Of a stretch of 13,991 nt of DNA, positions 6,479-13,991 are shown one piece after another. Source of the DNA: Desulfobacula sp. (GTDB taxonomy: Bacteria; Desulfobacterota; Desulfobacteria; Desulfobacterales; Desulfobacteraceae); assembly GCA_023139225.1 (NCBI GenBank), contig JAGLNZ010000431.1, forward strand, positions 1 through 13,991, read 5' to 3'. The stretch's first letter is position 1; the number at the start of each line of letters is the position of its first letter. The notes beneath the pieces were generated by a model. The model was not told where the DNA came from. It searched no databases and saw only the letters and a program-made list of their open reading frames with translations. Both the position numbers and the translations under genes were made by a program.

Positions 6479-8959
6479 TCAGATAATGACGGCTTGTTTT
6501 ATTTTCACCCAGCCCACTTTGCCTTTTGAAAACAATATTTTTAAATGTCCGTCTCTTTTTTCTTCAACACTTACCTTGGTTCCTGCATGAAGGCTGAATA
6601 ATTTTGTCGATGTGTCTGTCACACCCGAACGAACCGCTACCTGTTCCATTACAATGACTGCATTAAGACTTGCAGACCGCTTATAATAATTCACGCATGT
6701 GATGGCTGTGACAAAAACAAATATGGCGCATAGAATAATGCCGGTTCCTGAAAAAACCTTTTGTTTTTTCACAACTTTAATGGCTGCCCATGTAAAAAAA
6801 ACAAAAGAAAAACATATGGCGGCGATCTGAATTATTTTCACAGGAATCAGGTTATCCCAGAAAAAAAGGACATCCATGATATTCATAACATCTTCTTTTT
6901 TATCTTTTACAAGACTATTGGCATACTTAAGGTTAAAAACAAGATCAGGATCATTGGGGGCCAGAATTTTAGCTCTTTCATACCATAAAATGGCATGGCC
7001 GATATCATTGGCTTTCAGATATGCATTTGCAATATTATAGAAAAGGTAAGGGTTCTTGACAGGACTTTTAGCAATCGCTTCAAATAGTTTGGCCGCCTGT
7101 TTGAACTGCCCTGCCTTGTAATTTTCAATTCCATCTATGAATGTGGCCGGCCAATTGGCTGCAGCCTTTTGCGGGACAAAAGAAAACACTCCCAGACAAA
7201 CCAGTGCAAGACAAAGCAGTTTCATTACCTTTTTTGTCCTTGATAAAATCTGTCTTGCTTTATTTTCATCAATCTGCCTTGCCCCAAACCGAACCGATTC
7301 AATTGTTTCAAGCAGATGGGTGACCTGCTCTATTTGGGCATCATCCACATTGGCATCTGTTAAAATGGTCCGGGCTTCTTTTATGGTCACAGCCTCACCC
7401 CTTTTCTTCCCTTTGGCCAGAATAAGAGCTGTAAGGCTTGAATAAAGATGCCCGAAAAAGCCTTTATCCATACTATTCATTTTTTGGGCCTTTTTTAAAT
7501 GGTGTCTGGCCTTTTCTTCCATTATCTTTTCAACAGGCAATTGTTTTTTTGCAACCTTGGTAAAAAGCACTACCCCAAAAAATAAAAATGCAGGTAGGAA
7601 CAGCAATAGAACAAACAAGAAAGGATCAATCTCCTTGTAATCATCCAATACTGCAAGTCCTTCTTTTATTTCCAGGATATCTTTATTAACAAGGGCAACC
7701 TCTTGTTTAACAACGGATTTATCTATCGCGTGGTTCAAGGATGCTGCAGCGACCTGTATTTCTTCAGACGGGGTGACATCAAGTTTTATTTCACGGGTTG
7801 CAACCATCTGATAGGCTTTTTTATCCACATCAAAATAAATCAATAAAACAGGCTTGATGAAAAATTTGCCGGGATTGACTGGGACAATGGCTTTTTTAAA
7901 TATCTTAAAGCCCTTAAATCCTTTTTGGGTCAAATGAATGGTTTCAACCGGGTTGTCGTTATATACTTTAAATGCATCATGATCAAAATTAATTTCAGGA
8001 AGACTTGCATCCATGATATTTCCCAACCCTGAAATTTTAATGGTCAAGGTGGCCGATTCCCCGGCCTTAAGGCTTGTTTTATCGATGTTTCCCTCGATAT
8101 TAAAGCGGCCCACAAGTCCTGAAAATTTACCCTTACCCTTAAATGGGGGGATGGAAGAAACATTGACTTTGACAGGATTTGAAACAACCCGTACAGGTTT
8201 GTAACTGTTGGATGAAAAAAATGAATCATTAAAAAAAGAATCAAACCGGGGGTCACGCTTTGATTTCACCATCACATTGGCAACCAGAACTGCAGGATCA
8301 ATATTAAATGTTCCGGGGCCTGTCGGGATAATGATATAATTGACTTGGGTCACATTATAAAGCAGTCCATTGATATTTTGGGTATAATTTTGTTCCTTTT
8401 CAAATGGTTTTGATGAAAAGCCGTGAAATTCAGGCGGTCTTTCAAACCCTAAGCCTGACAATCTTTTTGAAGTAAAAAATCTGAGTGTATAGACGGTCTG
8501 CTGACCTTCAAAAAGACTGGTGTCTGCTATATCAGCCCTGGCAAACAATGCCCTGGCATCACCGGGTTTAACCTCTCTGCCTGAAATCTGGTCTGACACC
8601 TGGATGACAATTTCCCGGGTAAAGGCTGTCCTGCCATCCCTTGCGGCCTTTATGGCAGGAATTCTTAACTCTCCTTTTGCCAACGGGATCAGAACATATT
8701 GATAGGTTGCCTTTCTTTCGGATTTGCCGTTAATATAATTATAACTTGAAGATGAACCCCGGGATATCACCCTGAAATCCTTGATCATGGAAAGATCCAT
8801 ATCTGCTTTCCCGCCGTTGACTTCCAGTGTTAAAAATACAGAATCCTCCCGGGAAATCTCAAGTTTATCCACATGGGCTGTCACATTAAAACAAAAACCG
8901 GTTGCAGGCATTGTCGCCAGCAACACCATTGAGATGAGAAAAATTCTTTTTAGATTCAT
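6479..8959 (-). CDS. batD: BatD-BatE-like fusion: BatD domain, TPR and SH3-like membrane protein
   Basis: This 826-residue envelope protein closes the Bat operon. A signal peptide (1 to about 23) leads to a long beta-rich BatD region (about 24-400), then a membrane helix (about 446-467) and a charged helical, presumably cytoplasmic part (470-575). Next, residues 579-601 (MKLLCLALVCLGVFSF, then QKAAA) look like a second signal peptide. TPR-type repeats (about 605-685) follow, then two membrane helices (about 705-723 and 737-757) and a C-terminal SH3-like domain (about 770-826). Basic residues after helices one and three fit a model with BatD, TPR and SH3 parts in the periplasm. The TPR-SH3 half resembles stand-alone BatE. 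An earlier in-frame ATG at 8983 was rejected: the ATG at 8959 starts directly at the signal peptide, four bases after the preceding gene. No clear terminator was seen after the stop. Confidence 0.88.
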   Translation of the reverse strand: MNLKRIFLISMVLLATMPATGFCFNVTAHVDKLEISREDSVFLTLEVNGGKADMDLSMIKDFRVISRGSSSSYNYINGKSERKATYQYVLIPLAKGELRIPAIKAARDGRTAFTREIVIQVSDQISGREVKPGDARALFARADIADTSLFEGQQTVYTLRFFTSKRLSGLGFERPPEFHGFSSKPFEKEQNYTQNINGLLYNVTQVNYIIIPTGPGTFNIDPAVLVANVMVKSKRDPRFDSFFNDSFFSSNSYKPVRVVSNPVKVNVSSIPPFKGKGKFSGLVGRFNIEGNIDKTSLKAGESATLTIKISGLGNIMDASLPEINFDHDAFKVYNDNPVETIHLTQKGFKGFKIFKKAIVPVNPGKFFIKPVLLIYFDVDKKAYQMVATREIKLDVTPSEEIQVAAASLNHAIDKSVVKQEVALVNKDILEIKEGLAVLDDYKEIDPFLFVLLLFLPAFLFFGVVLFTKVAKKQLPVEKIMEEKARHHLKKAQKMNSMDKGFFGHLYSSLTALILAKGKKRGEAVTIKEARTILTDANVDDAQIEQVTHLLETIESVRFGARQIDENKARQILSRTKKVMKLLCLALVCLGVFSFVPQKAAANWPATFIDGIENYKAGQFKQAAKLFEAIAKSPVKNPYLFYNIANAYLKANDIGHAILWYERAKILAPNDPDLVFNLKYANSLVKDKKEDVMNIMDVLFFWDNLIPVKIIQIAAICFSFVFFTWAAIKVVKKQKVFSGTGIILCAIFVFVTAITCVNYYKRSASLNAVIVMEQVAVRSGVTDTSTKLFSLHAGTKVSVEEKRDGHLKILFSKGKVGWVKIKQAVII

Positions 8960-8963
8960 ATCG

Positions 8964-10733
8964 TTACCAGTCTTTTTCAACATGTTGTTCTTGTAACACA
9001 GGTATCATTGCACGACCAGGCTTGTCTTCAAGCCGGTTGAGCATATTTTCCATATTTGGATTGTCCTGTCCGCTCTGTTTATCTTCAGACCCCGGCTTTT
9101 TATTTTCTTGAAGTTGAGATGGTGTCTCTTTGGGTTTATCTTCCGGCTGATTTTCAGGCTGTTTTTGATCCTGAGATTTTTTTTGATTTTCAGACTGTTT
9201 TTTGTCCTGTTGGGAATCTTTGTTTTGCTCTTTTTTTTCCTGATCTTTTTTCTTGTCTTGATCGTCCTTGTCTTTATCAGATTTTGATTCCTGCTTTTTC
9301 TGCTTTTCCTGCTTTTTCTGGCGGGCAAACTCCAGGTTCTCTTTTGCCTGGGTGTCGTCTGGAAATTCTTTTAAAATATTTTCATACCCTTTGATGGCCT
9401 CGTCAAAATTTTCCATTCGATAGTCTGTATTGGCAAGGTTATATCGGGCATCATGCTGCAGTTTGACATCCTTTGTTTTGGCTGCCTGCATAAAATTTTT
9501 GTGAGCCTGTTCATACTCTTTGTTCATATAGGCTGCCGCACCAATATTATAATAAAGCTTTGCATTTTCAGGGTTCTCAAGCTGGGCATCAATAAAATGT
9601 TTTTTTGCCTGTTCATAATTTTGTTTGTCAAAGGCCTGTATCCCCTGCTTGACACTTGAAGAAACCGTTTGGGCATGAACCACAAAATTGCCGGTTGCAA
9701 AAAAACTAAAGCCAAATGCAAAAACAAATATGAATAACCCTTGTAATTTCTTTTTTGAAGACAAAAGAAATTCTATTAAAAATAAAACCAGGCACGGAAA
9801 AAGAAACCATTGATACCTGTTTTCCCAGACTTTTTTCTTCCCTGATGTCAGGGTCTTTCGTTCCATGGTCCCAAGGATCTTATCCTTATAAATCAGGTCA
9901 AGATCCATATCTCCGGCTATAGACCTGACATATGCTCCACCGGTTATGGCGGCCAGTTTTTCAAGACCTTTTTCATCTACCTTTGATAAAATAATATTGC
10001 CGGATGCATCTTTTTTAAATCCACCCTTTTCATCGGGTATGGGTGCGCCTTGAAGATCTCCAACCCCGATACTAAAAATTTTAATTCCCTGTTTTGCCAT
10101 CTCTTTGGCAATATTTTCCACAACTCCCGTGGTATTTTCTCCATCTGTAATAATAATGATGGCTTTTTGGGTGTCGGACTCTTTTTCAAAACTATTGTAA
10201 CACTCTTTAATTGCTGCATTAAGGTTGGTTCCACCAACGGGCAGAAACCCAGGGTTTAAAACCTTTAAAAAAATGTTAAATGCTTCATGGTCAAGGGTTA
10301 ACGGGCACTGGAGGAAAGCTCTTCCTGAAAAAGCCACAAGCCCTGCCCTGTCCGATTTCATCATGTGCAGCAGATCAATAATTTCTCTTTTTGCCCGTTC
10401 AAGTCGGTTGGGCTTAATATCCTGTGCCAGCATACTTTTTGAGCAGTCAAGGGCAATCATGATGTCCACCCCTTTTTGCGTTGTCTTCTCCCATCTGTAT
10501 CCCAGCTGCGGCCCTGCCAGGGCAACAATGGCACACCCGGATGCCATAGTGATCAAACTTGCCTTTATCCACCTTCTTTTTGAATCAAATCCAGGAATAA
10601 TTAAAGAAAACATGTCAGTCTTGGCAAATCCCTCCAGTATTTTTTTTCTTTTCAAAATACCATAGGCCATGATCCCAAACACCGGGATTAAAACCCATAA
10701 TAAATTCAATAAATATGGATTGGCAAATTGCAT
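8964..10733 (-). CDS. batB: BatB-BatC fusion: membrane-anchored VWA protein with TPR tail
   Basis: This 589-residue protein joins a BatB-type von Willebrand A domain to a BatC-type TPR tail. Membrane helices at about 8-26 and 57-75 precede the VWA domain (about 88-285). Its metal-binding MIDAS residues are intact: DCSKS (96-100), GGTN with T169, and ITDGEN with D197. Helices at about 309-325 and 331-350 follow, split by a basic SSKKK loop. The second of these reads like a signal peptide ending in VHAQ. Three TPR-type repeats (about 360-460) lead to a Lys/Gln/Glu/Asp-rich low-complexity segment (about 470-555) and a conserved-looking end, VEKDW, typical of BatC. Both VWA and TPR parts are predicted periplasmic. 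The ATG directly abuts the batA stop (TAG then ATG) and has AAGGA eight bases upstream. A role in protein interaction or complex assembly is inferred. Confidence 0.92.
   Translation of the reverse strand: MQFANPYLLNLLWVLIPVFGIMAYGILKRKKILEGFAKTDMFSLIIPGFDSKRRWIKASLITMASGCAIVALAGPQLGYRWEKTTQKGVDIMIALDCSKSMLAQDIKPNRLERAKREIIDLLHMMKSDRAGLVAFSGRAFLQCPLTLDHEAFNIFLKVLNPGFLPVGGTNLNAAIKECYNSFEKESDTQKAIIIITDGENTTGVVENIAKEMAKQGIKIFSIGVGDLQGAPIPDEKGGFKKDASGNIILSKVDEKGLEKLAAITGGAYVRSIAGDMDLDLIYKDKILGTMERKTLTSGKKKVWENRYQWFLFPCLVLFLIEFLLSSKKKLQGLFIFVFAFGFSFFATGNFVVHAQTVSSSVKQGIQAFDKQNYEQAKKHFIDAQLENPENAKLYYNIGAAAYMNKEYEQAHKNFMQAAKTKDVKLQHDARYNLANTDYRMENFDEAIKGYENILKEFPDDTQAKENLEFARQKKQEKQKKQESKSDKDKDDQDKKKDQEKKEQNKDSQQDKKQSENQKKSQDQKQPENQPEDKPKETPSQLQENKKPGSEDKQSGQDNPNMENMLNRLEDKPGRAMIPVLQEQHVEKDW
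9066..9324 (-). repeat. Low-complexity Lys/Gln/Asp/Glu-rich coding stretch in the BatB-BatC fusion
   Basis: About 85 codons encode a degenerate mixture dominated by K, Q, E, D, S and N, with recurring units such as KKQE, DKDK and KKSQDQKQ. This gives an A-rich coding strand. It is probably a flexible, highly charged tether between the TPR repeats and the short conserved C-terminus. Such runs are common in BatC-like proteins and can vary in length by slippage. Confidence 0.7.
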
Positions 10734-11741
10734 CTACGGTATCCTTAAAAACCTTGTATTACTCAACATAATATAAATTAAAAAAATAATTAAACCGGCC
10801 GCAAGAATCCCTGGATACAATTCCTTGTACTCCACCCATTTTTCGACGTCCACCTTTGTTTTTTCAAGGTTATTGATCATCTCATAAATCTGCCCAAGGG
10901 ATTTTAGGTCCCCTGCTTCAAAAAAGGCGGCGTTTGTTTGTCCGGCAATTGTTTTTAATGCATCCAGGTCCACATCCACTTTCTGATATACATATCGCTT
11001 GCCAAACAGGCCGTCCACAAGAAACGGGGCTTGCCCCTTTGTTCCGACGCCGATGGTATAAATTTTTACCTTTCTCAGGGCGGCTATTTTTGTTGCATCC
11101 TGCCAGGAAAGCTTGCCTGAATTGCTTTTCCCATCTGTCAGTAAAATAATAATATTGGATTTACTTTTAATATCTTCAAGCCGCTTTAATGAAATACCGA
11201 TGGCATCACCAATGGCTGTTCTTGGTCCTGCAGCCCCGATTTTCAACCTGTCCAGAATAAAGGCAATGGTATTATAATCCCGGGTCAATGGTAACTGGGT
11301 AAAGGCATTTGACCCAAAAACCACCATACCGATACGGTCCCCTTCCCGTTTCATGATAAAATCCTGTACTACAACTTTCACTGCCGCCAGCCGTGTTACA
11401 ATTTTTTTGTCCCCTCTAAGATCAAGGTTAAAATCAAGAGCCCGCATGGATTCGGAAAGATCAAGGGCCAGAATAATATTGACCCCTTGTGTGGTCACGT
11501 TTATTTTCCTGTCTCCCCATTGGGGTCTTGCAAGGGCAAAAATCAAAAGTATCAGGGACAATATTTTTAAAAAAGGAATGAATTTTGAAACCGTTACCAT
11601 AAAGGAACCAGAGAGAGTATCAACTCCTTTTAACGAGGATACCCTGATATGGTTAACGCTTTTCTTTCGTATTTTTAAAAAAAGGATAAAGGCTGCCAAA
11701 AACAGAAGTAATAAAAACAAAGGTGAGGCAAACCTGAACAT
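10734..11741 (-). CDS. batA: BatA: membrane-anchored von Willebrand A protein
   Basis: This 335-residue protein has the standard BatA layout. Membrane helices at about 5-23 and 53-71 flank a short basic loop. The motif ALARPQWG (69-76) then enters a VWA domain (about 86-290), and a last membrane helix at about 309-327 ends near the C-terminus. The MIDAS is complete: DLSES (94-98), T175 in RTAIGDA and D203 in LLTDGKS. The VWA domain should sit in the periplasm and bind partners through a divalent metal. Its start overlaps the preceding stop by one base (TAATG) and has GAGGAG eight bases upstream, the clearest ribosome site inside the operon. BatA and BatB are paralogues that usually occur together with MoxR. 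The name comes from Bacteroides aerotolerance work; the biochemical role is not settled. Confidence 0.94.
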   Translation of the reverse strand: MFRFASPLFLLLLFLAAFILFLKIRKKSVNHIRVSSLKGVDTLSGSFMVTVSKFIPFLKILSLILLIFALARPQWGDRKINVTTQGVNIILALDLSESMRALDFNLDLRGDKKIVTRLAAVKVVVQDFIMKREGDRIGMVVFGSNAFTQLPLTRDYNTIAFILDRLKIGAAGPRTAIGDAIGISLKRLEDIKSKSNIIILLTDGKSNSGKLSWQDATKIAALRKVKIYTIGVGTKGQAPFLVDGLFGKRYVYQKVDVDLDALKTIAGQTNAAFFEAGDLKSLGQIYEMINNLEKTKVDVEKWVEYKELYPGILAAGLIIFLIYIMLSNTRFLRIP

Positions 11742-12283
11742 TATCGAGTCTCCTCTTCTTTTTCCCGAAGCTCTATCAGGTCTTTTTCTATTTGATGAAT
11801 CTTTTCTTTAATAAACAAAAGGTCCTCTTTTGCCCTGTCTTTTCCAGGGACAATCCCGGCATATTTGAACGGATCGGACAATTTAAAAAACTTTGAGATA
11901 TCTTTTTTTACCCCTTTATCAAGATCCAGCCGGTTAAGATGTTTAATAAACTCCTGGGAGGTCATCTCTATGGCATTGATATTAAACGAACGGCCGATAT
12001 ATTGTCGCAGGACAGCCGTCAAATCAAAATAAAAAAGTCTTGGATTAGCTATTTCTCTTTGAAAGAGAAGATCAAGTGCCTTTAACGCAGCCTCATATGG
12101 CGCCATGGGTTCGGGAAGATATTTCAGATCTTTGGGTTGCTTTGATTTTTTCAAATATTTTTTTATCAGAAAAAACAGCAGGGCCAAAACAATAATCCCG
12201 GCCAGCACCATCAAGATAATTTTAATCAGCATGGGATCAAAACCGACCTGGACCGGAGGTCTTATGTCATGGATATCCTGCAT
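11741..12283 (-). CDS. DUF4381-like single-pass membrane protein of the moxR-bat operon
   Basis: This 180-residue protein of unknown function matches the small DUF4381-type proteins found between DUF58 and BatA in many moxR clusters. It begins with MQDIHDIRPPV, close to the IHDI-x-P opening of the family, and has one membrane helix at about 20-41 followed by a basic KKYLKKSK stop-transfer segment. A helical cytoplasmic part (about 60-175) contains PYEAALKALDLL, a FYFDLTAVLRQYI segment and EMTSQEFIKHL. The end is charged and coiled-coil-like. The ATG directly abuts the DUF58 stop (TAA then ATG), with AAGG four bases upstream, so translation is probably coupled. It may link the cytoplasmic MoxR/DUF58 pair to the membrane Bat proteins, which is an inference from position. 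The family call rests on remembered patterns, not a search. Confidence 0.75.
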   Translation of the reverse strand: MQDIHDIRPPVQVGFDPMLIKIILMVLAGIIVLALLFFLIKKYLKKSKQPKDLKYLPEPMAPYEAALKALDLLFQREIANPRLFYFDLTAVLRQYIGRSFNINAIEMTSQEFIKHLNRLDLDKGVKKDISKFFKLSDPFKYAGIVPGKDRAKEDLLFIKEKIHQIEKDLIELREKEEETR

Positions 12284-13162
12284 TTACCTTAATCGTGCCT
12301 CCCTGAATCTAAAATATTGCAGCAGGGTATCAGATACGGACACTGAAGTTTCAAGTTCAATCACATCACTTTTGGCTTTGGAAAAAAGATTCAGTGTTTT
12401 TTTATGGTCTGTCTGTCTGATGGACGTAAATTCTTCCCGGGTCTTTTTATTAAATCCGTCAAAAACCAATTCTTTGGAGGTTTCAAAATCGCACAGTGTA
12501 ACAATGCCTTTTAAAGGCAGTTTAAATGATCCTTTATCATAGATCATCACCCCGATAATTTCATGGCGTTGCCGGACGGTCCTCAAACTTTTCAGATACC
12601 CGTCATCAAGAAAGTCGGACAGGACAAATACAAAAGATCTTTTCTTGGATATTTTTGCAAAATAGTCCAGGGCTGCCGATATATTGGTTCCCTGCCCCTG
12701 GGGCGAAAAAGTAAATATCTCCTTGATCACCCGCCAGATATGCCCGGACCCTTTTTTAGGCGGTATATATTTTTCAATGCGGTCCGTAAAAAAAATCACC
12801 CCCACTTTATCATTGTTTTTAATGGCATTAAACGCAAGGACCGATGCCACCTCGGCTGCTCTCTCAAGTTTTGACCCTGAAAATGTCCCGAACTTCAAAG
12901 ATGAACTCATGTCAATCAACAGCATGACAATGCTTTCGCGCTCCTCCTTGTAAAGCTTTACAAAGGGCTTGCCAAGCCTTGCCGAAACTTTCCAGTCTAT
13001 GATTTTGACATCATCTCCCGGGGTATATTCCCTGACTTCTTCAAACTCAATGCCCGAGCCTCTGAACACGGACTTATACTGTCCTGCCATGATACTGTTT
13101 ACCGTACGGCCCGATTTAATGTGAATTCGCTTTATTTTTTTAATAATATGCGCGGGAATCAT
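12284..13162 (-). CDS. DUF58-family protein with VWA-like fold
   Basis: This 292-residue soluble protein carries the DUF58 signature: GIEFEEVREYTPGDDVKIID (37-56) followed by WKVSARLGKPFVK. The downstream part folds like a VWA domain with LIDMSSSL (82-89), giving the D84-x-S86-x-S88 metal site, plus T159 in GQGTN and D183 in LSDF. No signal peptide or membrane helix is visible, so it is likely cytoplasmic, alongside MoxR. An in-frame ATG at 13246 would overlap moxR by 74 bases and add an unconserved, arginine-rich extension. The ATG at 13162 starts ten bases after the moxR stop with AGG just upstream and is preferred. MoxR and DUF58 pairs are widespread and thought to act as chaperone-like modules; the substrate here is unknown. 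Confidence 0.92.
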   Translation of the reverse strand: MIPAHIIKKIKRIHIKSGRTVNSIMAGQYKSVFRGSGIEFEEVREYTPGDDVKIIDWKVSARLGKPFVKLYKEERESIVMLLIDMSSSLKFGTFSGSKLERAAEVASVLAFNAIKNNDKVGVIFFTDRIEKYIPPKKGSGHIWRVIKEIFTFSPQGQGTNISAALDYFAKISKKRSFVFVLSDFLDDGYLKSLRTVRQRHEIIGVMIYDKGSFKLPLKGIVTLCDFETSKELVFDGFNKKTREEFTSIRQTDHKKTLNLFSKAKSDVIELETSVSVSDTLLQYFRFREARLR

Positions 13163-13172
13163 TTTACCTGCT

Positions 13173-13991
13173 CTAGGGCACTTCAACCGAATTAAAAAGA
13201 GTCTGGATGATATCATCAGATGATATATCTTCTGCCTCTGCTTCAAAGCTTAAGATAATTCTGTGTCTCAATATATCCGGCCCCACAAGTTTGATATCCT
13301 GGGGTGTGACATAAGCCCTGCCGGATAAAAATGCATTTACCCTGGCTGCTTTTGCAAAAAAAATGGTGGCCCTTGGAGATGCACCATACTCGATATATTC
13401 AGCCACATCCATTCCGTATTTCTGGGGGTTCCGCGTACTGAATACCAGATCTACGATATACTCTTTGAGTTTTTCATCCACGTAAATCTGATCGATCAAT
13501 TCGCTCATGGCGGCAAGCTGATCGCAATTGATGACCGGATTGACAGCCTCGGGCTTTTGAAAACTGTTCTTTTTAAGAATTTCAAGTTCCTGGGTCTTGT
13601 CCGGGTAGTCAATGAGCACTTTAAGCATAAACCGGTCCACCTGGGCTTCGGGCAGAGAATAGGTCCCTTCCTGCTCAATGGGGTTCTGGGTCGCAAAAAC
13701 CAGAAAAGGTGAGGGTAACAAATAGGTCTGGTCTCCTATGGTCACCTGGTTTTCCTCCATGGCTTCTAAAAGTGCGGACTGAACCTTGGAAGGTGCCCTG
13801 TTGATTTCATCTGCCAGGATAATATTGTTGAACAACGGTCCTTTTCTCGTTATAAAATCAGATGTTTTAGGACGATAAATTTCAGTTCCCGTCAAATCTG
13901 CCGGAAGAAGGTCCGGGGTAAACTGGATTCGCTTGAATTTTGCCTGCACAACCGATGCCAGCGTCTTTACCGCCCTTGTTTTTGCAAGCCC
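13173..13991 (-). CDS. moxR: MoxR-family AAA+ ATPase, N-terminus cut by the window edge
   Basis: The reading frame is open to the last base of the window; 272 residues are visible and the true start lies to the right. The first visible residues, GLAKTRAVKTLA, are the end of a MoxR-type Walker A (usually GVPGLAKT). Walker B is NIILADEINRAP (acidic pair at visible residues 61-62), followed by sensor-1 FATQNPIEQEGTY and the EAQVDRF segment. The C-terminal lid domain has GASPRATIFFAKAARVNAFL. All match MoxR AAA+ proteins, ATP-driven, chaperone-like factors that typically head clusters with VWA proteins. An internal GTG at 13949 is not the start, because conserved sequence continues upstream of it. 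The stop is ten bases before the DUF58 start. Any promoter for the Bat operon must be outside the window. Confidence 0.95.
   Translation of the reverse strand, partial: GLAKTRAVKTLASVVQAKFKRIQFTPDLLPADLTGTEIYRPKTSDFITRKGPLFNNIILADEINRAPSKVQSALLEAMEENQVTIGDQTYLLPSPFLVFATQNPIEQEGTYSLPEAQVDRFMLKVLIDYPDKTQELEILKKNSFQKPEAVNPVINCDQLAAMSELIDQIYVDEKLKEYIVDLVFSTRNPQKYGMDVAEYIEYGASPRATIFFAKAARVNAFLSGRAYVTPQDIKLVGPDILRHRIILSFEAEAEDISSDDIIQTLFNSVEVP

Noticed and set aside
9005..9328. A - strand open frame encoding a Lys/Arg-rich 107-residue protein.
   Set aside because: It is a shifted reading of the A-rich low-complexity stretch of the BatB-BatC gene; its composition follows from that repeat and it has no ribosome site.
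13163..13246. Longer start of the DUF58 gene at 13246.
   Set aside because: It overlaps the conserved end of moxR, and the extension has no family resemblance.
1..13991. CRISPR array, tRNA, rRNA, insertion sequence, attachment site or defence island.
   Set aside because: No regularly spaced repeats, transposase, integrase, terminal inverted repeats or tRNA-like folds were seen, and nearly all of the window is accounted for by the genes listed.

Overview
The window looks like chromosomal DNA of an anaerobic, Gram-negative, Desulfobacterota-type bacterium, most likely related to Desulfobacteraceae. This placement is an inference from three things: the gene content (an FdhD homologue and a moxR-bat cluster with fused Bat proteins), the moderately AT-rich base composition, and the protein style. 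No rRNA, tRNA, CRISPR array, insertion sequence or phage gene was seen, so the taxon cannot be fixed from the sequence alone.

Left part (1-2753, + strand). A short leader carries a possible promoter, a terminator-like hairpin with nine T's, and a ribosome binding site inside a small inverted repeat. It leads into a complete DEAD-box RNA helicase with a DbpA-type RNA-binding C-terminus. An FdhD-family gene follows. FdhD is the sulfurtransferase that matures formate dehydrogenase, but this copy lacks the family's CxxC cysteine pair.

Middle part (2750-6364, - strand). A DJ-1/PfpI-family gene and a cytoplasmic PAS histidine kinase form a two-gene unit. The kinase ends head-on against fdhD with overlapping stop codons. 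To the right is an AT-rich, apparently monocistronic AAA ATPase of the DUF4143 type, with its own promoter-like region and an operator-like repeat set.

Right part (6479-13991, - strand, read right to left). This is a tightly packed moxR-bat operon: moxR (cut by the window edge), a DUF58 protein, a DUF4381-like membrane protein, batA, a batB-batC fusion and a batD-batE-like fusion. Every junction is between a 1-base overlap and a 10-base gap. The products suggest a MoxR AAA+ ATPase in the cytoplasm working with a membrane-anchored assembly. In that assembly three proteins carry von Willebrand A folds with intact MIDAS motifs, and TPR and SH3 modules are predicted in the periplasm. In both fusion proteins the joint coincides with a signal-peptide-like segment. 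This suggests that separate secreted proteins (BatC, BatE) were joined to their upstream partners with topology preserved.

No clearly new defence or mobile system was found. The items most worth checking are the helicase leader, the FdhD without its cysteine pair, and the two Bat fusions.
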